Positions 50,382 to 61,400 of a stretch of DNA of 64,000 bases are shown here, piece after piece. The position numbers and the translations under genes were made by a program. The DNA is taken from positions 1-64,000 of the IMG/VR virus record IMGVR_UViG_3300025785_001261. The stretch is one strand, 5' to 3'. The stretch's first letter is position 1, and each line of letters starts with the position of its first letter. The stretch comes from a virus. The notes beneath the pieces were generated by a model. The model had not been told where the DNA came from and did no database searches. It saw nothing but the letters and a program-made list of their open reading frames with translations.

Positions 50382-51662
50382 TTATTTGATTGTGACAATG
50401 GCTTCTACGGTGCCCTCGTCTGCTGTTAATTTATCTTTCAACGCACGACCAATCACATTAAATGCTGTGGCTTCTCCGGCCTGTGCTGCACGGGCTAGGC
50501 CCTTGCCAGCAGATACCAAGCGATCTCCTTTGCGCACGATACCAATGCTTCGCACCGGAACTCGTCCTGTCATGGCCACTGCTGGGTGAGTCAAATCTGA
50601 TCCAGCTGAGCTGTTCATTAGGTAGGCTGCTTGGGTACTTATAACACCAAACACATTGTCGCTTAATTCTGTAGCACTTTGAGTGATTTCGGCAGAACCG
50701 CCCAACTCAACTACTGTACCTGGAGCCAAGTCGGCGTCGGCTTCAAAACGTTCAGCCACGTCAGCATACTGTGCCGTGATCTGTGTGCCTTGGATAGTGC
50801 CATTGGCACCAAAAATGGTCATGGCCGTGGTTGGAACTCCAGCCACGTTGACCACAAATGCTATGTTGCCACCGTTGTCTTGATTGGCCACGGTCACATT
50901 GGTATTGGCCACAGATACTCTGAAATCTTGGCTGGCGCCCACTGATAGGCCTGCATTGTTGTTGATAGCAATGGTACCAGTGGTTGTGGTATTGGAATCG
51001 GTACGCATGAAACTGTCGCTGGTAAATCCGTTCAGGTATGATGCGTTGTTGACTGTGCCCCAGAACTGTGGTGCCTGTCCATTGACTGTGGTGGCCAACT
51101 GTATGCCAGGATTCACATTGGCAAATCCAGGAATGGCCGACTGCGGAACGAATGTAGCGTCTTGACTCACAATGCCAACTATGTCGCTGTTGACTACCAG
51201 CTCAATCACAGGATGCACAGTTGAGTTGTTGTCGGTAATCACATTGGCAAATGCACCAGTGACACCTGTGGCTGAACTATAGTTTGGTCCAATCAATAGG
51301 AAGGCAGTGCCAGTCCAGACAAACAACTGTGCATTGGTAGTGTTGTACCAGAGGTCGCCAGTCACGTTACTGGTAGGTGCTGTTCCTTGCGCTGTGGCGC
51401 TGCTGATGGTTTTCCATGAAGAGCCGTTATAAACCTGTAGCAAGTTGCTACCAGAATTCCACCACAGTTGACCTGTTAGCGGAGCACCAGGAGGAGTAGT
51501 GTTGGATGAATTTTCTAGAAGGTGTATAAAGTTGGTGTCTAAGAATTGACCGTAACCGGCATAGTTTTTGCCCACCAGTGTCATGCTACTGCTGGTGTTT
51601 ATTGTACCGTCAGGAATGACAGCAAATATAGCGCCATCAGTTAGGTTAATTGTGTATGACAT
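50382..51662 (-). CDS. Virion protein, tail-fibre type
   Basis: 426 residues. N-terminal LTDGAIFAVIPDGTINTSSS with Asn/Gly-rich repeats (GQLWWNSGSNLLQVYNGSSW; GDLWYNTTNAQLFVWTGTAF), a pattern common in phage tail-fibre proteins. The C-terminal ADVAERFEADADLAPGTVVELGG resembles the chaperone or autocleaving tips of fibre proteins. Preceded on the minus strand by a late promoter and RBS AACGGAG-like (GACGGAG). Confidence 0.7.
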   Translation of the reverse strand: MSYTINLTDGAIFAVIPDGTINTSSSMTLVGKNYAGYGQFLDTNFIHLLENSSNTTPPGAPLTGQLWWNSGSNLLQVYNGSSWKTISSATAQGTAPTSNVTGDLWYNTTNAQLFVWTGTAFLLIGPNYSSATGVTGAFANVITDNNSTVHPVIELVVNSDIVGIVSQDATFVPQSAIPGFANVNPGIQLATTVNGQAPQFWGTVNNASYLNGFTSDSFMRTDSNTTTTGTIAINNNAGLSVGASQDFRVSVANTNVTVANQDNGGNIAFVVNVAGVPTTAMTIFGANGTIQGTQITAQYADVAERFEADADLAPGTVVELGGSAEITQSATELSDNVFGVISTQAAYLMNSSAGSDLTHPAVAMTGRVPVRSIGIVRKGDRLVSAGKGLARAAQAGEATAFNVIGRALKDKLTADEGTVEAIVTIK

Positions 51663-51709
51663 GTTTTATTACTCCGTCTTGTTGTATTTACCGCACATTA
51701 ATATACTCA

Positions 51710-51717
51710 TATTTATG
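51710..51717 (-). promoter_or_regulatory. T4-type late promoter
   Basis: CATAAATA on the minus strand, 48 bases before the ATG at 51662, in the start-distal end of the previous gene. Consistent with late expression of virion genes. Confidence 0.55.
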
Positions 51718-52333
51718 CGGCACTTAAATTTGTCAAAGTCTGGATACGCAGGGTATAATCAATCTGGATCTGGCGGTTCAGACTCTTTTGTACAGGGTGA
51801 AAAATAACATGGGTGATCAGCAACAGATCTGTGGCGCTGGTACCGTAGCACTGTAGCCCTAGCTCATCAAACACATATTCACCGTTAAAATTGGTACTGT
51901 TATCGTAGGCCTGTTGTCCAGCAGGTTCGCCGTAGTCCAAGGTACAGGTTACCACGATGTCTGTATAAGGTTGACCTGATGTATGCAGGACTGTCATGTA
52001 GTTGTTGGCTGGATCTAAATCGGCTACCGAATTATCATCTACCACCTTGACATAAGTTTCGTTGTACAAGGTAGCATTTGTGCCGGTAGTATTAGGTGGC
52101 AAATAAGTGATGACACCGGTTGGATCCACTGCACTACCGCCATTGCCAAAGGCCATGGCATAGATCCAGCCGCCGCCCTGAGCACTGGTTCTATTGCTCA
52201 GAGTGCGTGCCATAGCAATACTGATATTTTCATAGTGTATGGCATTTTTTTTATCAACTAACACTTCGCCGGTGTTAGGATCGGTAATTTTTACAAAGCC
52301 TTCAATTCTGGCCAGTCCGGGTTGGATCATCAT
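51713..52333 (-). CDS. Virion structural protein with GFVKITDPNT head
   Basis: 206 residues. ARIEGFVKITDPNTGEVLVDKKNAIHYEN then ISIAMARTLSN and an all-beta body. The opening motif reappears in the small gene upstream. I recall homologues among virion proteins of T4-like aquatic phages. It may be a fibre adaptor. ATG overlaps the upstream stop. Confidence 0.65.
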   Translation of the reverse strand: MMIQPGLARIEGFVKITDPNTGEVLVDKKNAIHYENISIAMARTLSNRTSAQGGGWIYAMAFGNGGSAVDPTGVITYLPPNTTGTNATLYNETYVKVVDDNSVADLDPANNYMTVLHTSGQPYTDIVVTCTLDYGEPAGQQAYDNSTNFNGEYVFDELGLQCYGTSATDLLLITHVIFHPVQKSLNRQIQIDYTLRIQTLTNLSAA

Positions 52334-52479
52334 GCTGGTTTCTCCACAAATTTTTCTTGTGTGTTTGGATCAAATATTTTTACAAATCCCCGTACTACCA
52401 CAGTCCCGGTTTCATTGGGACGTGCCTGAGGAGCTTTTGCTGATTTTGGCGCAGTTTCTTGCTGGTTATTCTGGGTCAT
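52330..52479 (-). CDS. Small protein sharing the GFVKIxDPNT motif
   Basis: 49 residues: a Gln/Pro/Ala-rich disordered head and VVVRGFVKIFDPNTQEKFVEKPA, matching the start of the next gene (GFVKITDPNTGEVLVDKKNA). It may be an extra docking element for the same virion site. Too short for many gene finders, but the ATGATG overlap supports it. Confidence 0.6.
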   Translation of the reverse strand: MTQNNQQETAPKSAKAPQARPNETGTVVVRGFVKIFDPNTQEKFVEKPA

Positions 52480-52495
52480 GAGTTATTTAGCTGGA

Positions 52496-55400
52496 TTATA
52501 AGCCCCGTAAAAACCTTGCAGGTGCTGTTTCGGTATCCTGTAAAGGTTGTCCGTTGCTGGCGGTGCCATCGCCGGGTGCATACCAGGTTGATCCGCGCTG
52601 TACCAAGATAGTAACATCAACCCCTGCTGGAGGAGCTGTATCAAATGTCACAGTGGCCGGGTCAGCGCTGGTCAAGGTATATCCAGTCTGGACATATAAT
52701 CCTCCTACATAGACCTGCACCGCTTCTGGTTGTTGTGTGGTTGTTAGGTCACTTACGTTGATATTTTCAGCTACAAATACAGTTTGAGTTCCATTGGACA
52801 GTATGGTGTTGCTGACCACGTGGTTCTGGTACTGTGCATACAGCAACTGACTTGGGCCCATGCTGTAAACTATGGCTCCAGCAACATGTGGAGCATTGGC
52901 TGTACCAGCTGTGCCACGTAAAAGACCACTGATGGTGTTGGCCGTAGTATCTCTGTAGCGATACATGATGCGTTCGGCATCTATGGTAACGACTCCCCAT
53001 ATGTCAGCCGCCAAATCTGGAGCCGACAAGGCCGCGGCATTGGCCACATGAATCACATCATCAGTTTTAGTCACAGCCTGAGTTGTTGTGCTGGTGGTAT
53101 CTGGTGTCATTCTGTAGGTTGCCTGCACTCCGCGCATGTCTTGGAATATACGGAACTCCATGGCTTCGGGCACAACAAAGTTTGTAAACTGTGTGACTAT
53201 CACTTGATCAGTTGGTCCCATGACTCCGGTGTTGAGATTCAGTTTGGTTCCGTCAAGAGTAAATCCGCTACCATTGAATAGGCGGCGACCATTGAAGTAG
53301 ACCCACAACCGGTCTGGGTCAGTGATTATGGTACCCAGATCTATGTCATTGACTTGCACTGTTTCGCCTGTGGTGAAGTCGTATGATCCAGAACTGTTGT
53401 TGTAGGCATCGGTATCATTGCTACGCACTAGATCAACTGCATAGGCCAGTCCAGTGCCAGATCCTGGACCAAGAGCTTGGAATATAGTTCCAGGATTGTT
53501 ATTGGCGGCGCCACACAAGGTCCAGTCAGTGTTGCCGGTGATGTAGATCTGATAGAGATAGTTGGCCTTCAGGGATCCTGCTTCAAACGGACCAGGGTCA
53601 GAAGAATACTGTACGGACTGTATGTAATTAGGATCAAATGGAGTTTCATCAAGGCCTTCTGATACAGTGATACCAGCTACCACTGGACCTGAAAACAACT
53701 GAGTAAGAAGTCCTTGTTGCCGTGTGTCATTCCAGGATGTCACAGCAATAGTAGATCCAGCAGGTGGAACTAGTCCAGCTCCGGCCACAAAGGTCAGGAC
53801 ACCATCGCTCACTATGGCCTGTGGATTGGCTGATGCGTAGATCTGTATGGCAGTGCCGGCGGCAGGAACAGTGTTAAAGGTTACGTATTTTGTGGCACCC
53901 ACAATGGATCCACCTGACACATAGGCCCCGGTACTGGTGTTGCCAAAAAACACACTGGTTACAGTACAAGATATAACTGTAAAGGTACCATTATAGCCAC
54001 TGCCAGTTCCGGTCAAGCCAGTAACAGTAATTTGTTCACCGGGTAGATAGGGAGGAACTGCCTGGGCCGCAAATGTCAATCTGGCTACACTACCATTTCC
54101 ATTGGCTCCGTTGACCGCTATAGGACCCAGTGGTGACAGGGACCATTGTGTGGTTGCTACAGGTAAATTGTTTACATAAACCGACACAGCAGAACTTGAA
54201 ATTGTACTAGGATCCACGCCCGAGCGTGTAGGCAACAGGAACGATGAAATGGCACCATCGCCCACATAATTGACACCACTGGCCATGCGAGCTCTAGCCC
54301 CGTTTACGGATACAATCAAATTACTGGGATTACTGTAGTCCAAATTGTTATCTAGCACATATGATGTAGCACCTGTGGCTGTGATAATTTGAGTCTGTGG
54401 AGTACTCCAGCTGTAGTTGGTTGTTACTCCGTTGATAGTGGTAGGTGCCAAAACATATAGGCAGACAAAATCAGCCGCTGTCAACTGTTCAAGGAACACC
54501 ACTTCGGTTTCATTGACTCCATAGGCTGAGTAGACATAATTGGTAGATAACACACCATTAATAAACACCACCAGTTCCTGTATGTTGGGATTCGTACTGC
54601 CCTGTTGGTAATATTCTACCGGTAATATGGCATAACTGTAAACAGTAGTGTCAACTGTGTGGGTGGGCAAATTGGCACCGTTGTAGTTGTTTCTGTAAAG
54701 CTGATTGCCTCCACCGACTTCAAACACAGAAATCACAATGGTATCACCAGCAGTGGCATTGCCTGTAATGGTTATCTGTTGATTGGGCCAGTCTACAGTA
54801 TATCCTGTGCCTAACACCAGATCAGTTTCCTGCGTTTGATTGGACACACGTACCTGTGCTGGGTAAGGTGCCATACCGGCAAAGCTCACAGTTGGAGTCA
54901 AGGGATCGTATACAAATTTTTCAAGAACTTCAAGGAACCCGTGTCCTCGTTGTTGCCAGTCAGCGCCAGGTGTGGTATATACCCGCATGTCCAAGGTATC
55001 AAATTCGCTGCCAGGTACCAGTTCTTCTGGAGCATAGCTGCTGAAGGTATCAATGTATCCACCGCCGTCCACATTGATATCAGTGGGTCTTGTTCCTAGA
55101 TATAGATCCAGATACGAACTAGAATATCTAGCATCTAGAATACTAGGATCATATGTGGGTTGTCCACTGGCATCGTAGCTGATGTTATCAAATGGATTGA
55201 TGTTGTAATTGCCCACATCAAAACCTGTGTTCTGGTTGTAAGTGGGTCCAGTGACCTGGACTCCAGGATAGCTGACTCCGTTGATCAACAAGGGCAGACT
55301 GAGTCCGGGCATGTTGACACCGGGTACATAGAAACCCATGGTGCGATCTACACCACTGAGCTGACTAGCTGGTACCAAAGACCAAAATGCCGGATCAAAA

Positions 55401-58400
55401 TAGCTTTCATTCAAGGTAGTGTTGGCTGACCAAACCGCATCAAGATAACGAACTCGATCCCCTGCGTTGTAGGTCACGCCTGCTTGCCATTCGTGTATGG
55501 TAGACGCATACTGGTAACGATCATACTTGATAGTAGTTTTGAAACTGCGTACTAGACTGTTGCTCATGACAGCAACCGCTTGCGCACCCGACCCGTTGCC
55601 ACCGGTGAGAGAAATAGTAGCTGTGGTAACGTAACCGGATCCGGGTGTGAGCACATTTATGGCCACAACCTGGCCAGCACTGTTGATCACAGCAGCCATG
55701 GTGGCCTGCTGGGTGCAGTTGCCTGTGACCACTACCACTGGTGGTACGGTATAGCCCGATCCGCCGTTGACTATTTCTACCGAATCAATATTGAGAGTAT
55801 AGTTGTTGAACCAGTCGGACCAGGGCCATTGGCTCCATACAGCGGCATTTGATGCTTCGTCGCTGATGGTTGATTCAACTAGGCTGCCGGATAGCGTGTA
55901 TGGAGTCAGCACAGGGCTAGTAAACTGCGGTATTACCAGATCTGTATTCCAGTAAGCCGGCAGATCAAAGTCACTTAGTTCTCCACCATAGGTATCAAGA
56001 CCGTCATATATCAAATTAAAGGCAGAAGTCTGCACATGATAAGGTTTGACTTCATTCAAATAATCTTGAACAAAAATCTGATTGTCCTTTTGATACAGCT
56101 GATAAGGTAACAAAGCACGCAAATTATGATCTACTTCGATGAAACTGCTCTTGACCAACCAGTCAGGAGCAGTAAATTCACTGTAGACAAAGTTGAACAA
56201 CAAGATCAAGCACTGATTACGGAATATCAATAGATCATCAATGAATAATTCTTGATTGATGGCCTGGATGATTTTTCTAGTCTCAATCACTGGTTCTTGA
56301 TCAAAGTACTGAGCATCAAATACCTGGGCGTCATATCCGTATTTTCCAAGCTGATAGTTCCACAAGGTCTCACTGAATGCAATGGTACCTTGTTGTAATC
56401 CTACTCGTGTCCAGTCTGATATGGCTCCGACAGCAGTGGTACGTAGATAAATTTCCCACATGCCACCATTGTAATTGGTGACTTGCACACTGCTGCCAAC
56501 AGGAGCCTGTGATAGGCTTAGGCTCAGCAGATCACCGGTATTTTGTACCTGTGCCACTGGTTGTGTGGCCTTGTTGTATCCGGGCAGATACCAGTCAATG
56601 TAGTTCCAATAAAGTGGAGTATCGTAATTTTGGATACGTATCAGATTTGTTTCACGCTTGAGCCCTGTAGCATCTAGTGCCACTTCATACACAGTCCAAC
56701 GACCATTTTGTGTTGAATCCGATGTAACTAAAAATAGATAGCCTAACGGAACAATATAAAGATTTTGATAAGTCAGTACTTCGTAGCTGTCTACCTGTTG
56801 GTTGTAACCATTGGTGCCTGTCACTGCCACATTGGTCAAATACAAACTGTCATTGAGAATATAAGTTCCAGAGTCACCATAGCCATTGATGGTGACAAAA
56901 GGTGGTATTCCGTCTCCGGTCAGGGTCATTCCCACCACGAACTCACCTGTCAAGTCACCACCCACAGTGAGAATATTGCCCGAGATTGAACAAACTGTAG
57001 CTGTGGCTGTGACCGATGATGGCAAGGCTTCAGAACTGTTGAGTAAATTGAAACTCCTAATTTCACTGATAGGGTACTGCGCCAGTATAGAGTTGGCTCT
57101 GGTAAGATAATTTTCCAGTGCTGCAAATCGATCACTGAACATGCTTTGTCTTGGCCGGAACTTTACTCCGTAACGCTGACCAGGACTTAGGAATGGATCA
57201 GGTACTGGATTTCCTACAGTATCCTCACCGCAGAGACTGTCTTGTAATTTTCTATACAGGGTGTCGTCCAAGAAACTGTGCGGACGTCCGTCGGCTACAA
57301 GTGCATACTCTTGATGAATATTATTTTGTGAGCCAGCGGCCTGTTGATCATATTCAACATGTAACACTGTGTTGTTGGCACTGACCAGATTTGGAACTGC
57401 ATTGTACAGTGCAATGGCACTGGAATTCAAAGCACCTATATAGGCAATTCCACTGTTGATAGGATATTGAATATAACTGGCAATGGCTGTTGTGCTCAGA
57501 GTCTTACCTGTGTATACAGTAGGTATATTCCTAACCCAATAGTAATAAGTGGTAGAGAACAGCCCATTGAGTCCCAGGGCAGATCCTACACTGTAACTAG
57601 TGGTGCTGAGCGGTGTTCCAGGTCCACTATAGTTGGCTGGTGGTACAGAGCTTTCTATCCACTGATAGATGTCTACTCTACTGCCCGGAAATGTTTGTCC
57701 CCATTGGCGACTAGCATAGGTTATATCATTCTGATTGGGATTGATAAATCTTACCAGGTTGGTGTCCCACCAGATTTGACCTACATGGCTGGCAGCCCAG
57801 GTAGTTCCATTGTTGTGTACAGTTCCGTGATTGTAACTGGCTGGGTCTACAGCTCCAATATAGTCAATATTTTGCTGGGCCACTCCAAGTATCTTGCCCT
57901 GCAATGGATCAATAAAATCGTAATAGGTCTGCGTGCTGCTCAACAGCTTGTCAAAAGAATAAACAGAATTAATCAATTCTACATTGACCACTGGTTCTTG
58001 TTGATGTATCACTTGCCAGGCTGGCAAGCCCAACAGATTGTCAAGCACAGTGGCAGTTCCATAGTTGGTTTGATTGGCTGATCCAAGATCGGCACCTGGA
58101 GCACCGGCTATCAGTTGTCCTTCAGTGAAAGATACCGAAGTTCCAAAGCCATCGCCCTGGGCCAAAGTGGTGTTATAAACCTGTTGACCAAATACCAGTT
58201 GTCCTGGGTTGGTAGCCGAAGGATTGGCACTTTCTAAAAGATCAAATGTGTAGACCACGCCAGAGTTGGTCACTAGATTGCTAAAGCTGGTGCTATTTTT
58301 GTCAAATATGGTCTTACCGCCGTCGAACGGCATGATTTCGTACACGTTGCCGTTGGGCGATCCTACCACTAGATTTGATGCCGGGGCATTGACACCCAGG

Positions 58401-61400
58401 CTATGTCCAAATCGTCCAGAATTTACCGGATTGGGACTGTAGATAGTTTGCGTATAGATCCAGCTGGTAAAGCCAAGGTTGGCGAATGCTGTTCCATTGC
58501 TGCCGGGCAACACTGTGAGTTGACTGTAGGCGGTTGCTGAAGGATTTATGACATTCAACACCAGGCGTCCCGAAACAACCAAGATGGTTTTGCCACCCAG
58601 TGGAGCTGTTACAAATAAGATCTGTTGTGCGGTATTGTCGTAGGTATAGTCGGTACTATAGGTTTGCAATACACCTGCAACATAGACCTTAGTAGTTGGG
58701 CCGCCCGGGCCAAACACTGTAGAAGAATAAATGGATCCCACATCATAGATCTTGGTTGTCCCGTCGGCCACAAATGTAAGATCGCTGGTTAGGCTAGCCG
58801 ACACATTGGGTATGCTGAAACTGAGTTTCCAGAACGACGGATTGTTCGAAGGCGTCTTGTTGGTGCTGGTGGTCAGAGCTGTGTAGCACAAGTTTTGGTA
58901 AATCACTCGATTACCGGTATGGTACTGCACAGTGCTGAGATATGGGCCTGGATTGATAGCACGGGCCAGTCCAGCAATAGTGTTGTCGGGACTAGCAGGC
59001 ACCGCTATCTCTATGTTGTTGATACGTATGGTATCACCGGCTGTAAGAGTTGGATTGGCTATGTTGCTCACAATCACTCCATACCTACGACTCTGGTCTA
59101 CGAGGCTTTGTACTTCACCACTGTTGGTGGTTGTGTCGCTAGCATTCGGTGCGCCAACATAAACCGTGGTGTTGTTGGAACTCATGGCTAGGCTGTAACC
59201 AAACTGGGAGTCACTGGCGGGATTATTTGCCGACAGTTTTTGCACCAGCTGGAACTGGTTGGTGCTGATTTCTAATTCGTCGCCTAGAACTAGATACACT
59301 GAACTGGACAGTATAATGTTGTTGCCTGAAACTGTATATTGACCATTTAAGAAATTAGCTGTATTGGTCAAGACAGTCTTGTTTAGTGTGACCTGAACTG
59401 GTGTGCTGACCATACCAGGTACAGTATATACCAGCTGAGTGGCATCGTTTACAATGTAGCGTATCACGCTACGATCGTACACATAGCTAGACCCTGCATG
59501 TGTAACTATGTTGCCGTTGCTATCTAGAGTCTGATCATTTTTAGCACCCACTATGAGTGTTTGTCCGTCGGTGCTGGTGACCAGACTGCTGCCAAATCCA
59601 GCATCATCAGCCAGACCCAGGCTGCCAGTTTCCAAGGTGTTGACCAAGGCCCAGTAGGTTGATGTTATGACATCAATGCTTGCACCTGCTCTAGGCGCTA
59701 CTGCAAATACCAACCCAGTGTCGGGAGTATTTACAACCACCTGCTCCATAGAGTCGGTGTTTATGTATTCACCATCCAGAGTGACCAAATCTTCAAGATT
59801 GCCAGTGTTATAAATGTAGTCAATAGATGGGCGTTGTAAAATTCCATCAACATATACTGTAAATGAATCTATGTCGGTAATGGTATACAGAAATCCTGTC
59901 AAATTAAAACCAACTCTTGTACCATTGCCGGTCAAATTAACAGCCACCCGACGAGTGATTCTCAGTTTTTGATTTGGTGGCAGTTGTGTTATCAGTTGTA
60001 TTGAGTTTGAATTTACCTGATAGTCAACCTGGTATGTCAAGGCCCGGTTGTTCAGCGTGACCAGCAGTTGTGCAGGTGCCTGATAATTGACCTGTATTGA
60101 GTCACTCCAGTTGTAAAATACCGTGACCCCATCAGTGACATATTCAACTGACTGTGCCTGTTGATCCACTCGCGTGTAGGCATATACTCTGTTGTGTCCA
60201 GGACCACCAATGTACAACCATCTTTCGTCATAGCTGAGTGCGATCGCAGTACCAAACTGCAAATTATTAAGGTAGTATTCAGGTGAAGTTATCAGCTGAT
60301 TTATTCTAAATTCGTTGGTTGCAGGATCTTGATACAGTACAGTTGCATAGCCCTTGTTACCGTTACTGGCCGGTGCACCAACGGCTGCCCAGGTATTGTT
60401 GCCATAGGTGACCTTTTGACCAAAACCAAGAGTGTTTGTGGCATTGATGGTCAAGCTGACGCCGGTTCTGTAGTTGCCGTCCGAGGTTCGGTAGAAGGTT
60501 TCTACTTGACCAGTGCCTATGCCAGGTGTTCCAATCATCAAGGTACCACTGTTGAATGACTGTGTCACGCTGGTGCCAAAGTTGGCCTGCTCAACTAGAC
60601 TGTTAGGTTGCAATATGCTATTCTGCGTGAAAGGAGCTGTTTTTTCAAGCACTTCCCATTGTCCATTGCCGTTGTTGTCAACCCAGGCCCTGGCACCTGA
60701 AAACAGCTCTTTGGAATATGGCAAGGAGGCCACATCACTGGCCTGCGCTACACGCTGAGTTTGCAAGCGCCAAACCAGTCCGTTACCACTGCTGTAAATG
60801 GTAGTTTGACTGGTGCTGGTAAAGCTGTATGCTATGACCACAGTGTTTAGCGAAGGCGTAGACAGGACACGATACACTCCATCAATTCCGGTGGCAAAGT
60901 AACGCATGATAATTAGATCACCCACAGCCAGACCTGTGGTCTGGCTCAGTGTTACCAGACTGGTGCCGTTGAGATTGTCTGTAATCTGCAGGATCTGACC
61001 TGCAACCTGTGTGCAACGATACACATTCCAGTTGTAACTGTTGTCTTTGGCCACCCAGATACTGGTACCAGTTCCAATCGTGTTGATTTGGCTGGCTATG
61101 TTGGACGGATCGTCCAGACTGAATACAGTGATATCTACATCATCAAGATTGACATAGCCAGCCGATGGCAAGGCTGTATTTGATACTGGAGAAGTGATGG
61201 TAGGTAGTATGTTTGTGCTATTGATATTGTAACTGGAACTCCACAAATTACCCAACTGTACTGTTTGATCTGCCTGGCTGGTTTCACCTGGATAGATGAT
61301 CTGCACTGTGCTGGGGTTGCTGGTCAAATCTGCTTCATTCAACAGGATTTCAAAATAGCTGCGATTGTAGTTGGCACCATAGGTTCCTACCAGTATGCCC

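Noticed and set aside
57467-58081. 204-residue plus-strand ORF
   Set aside because: Antisense to the giant virion gene, with no coding signs of its own.
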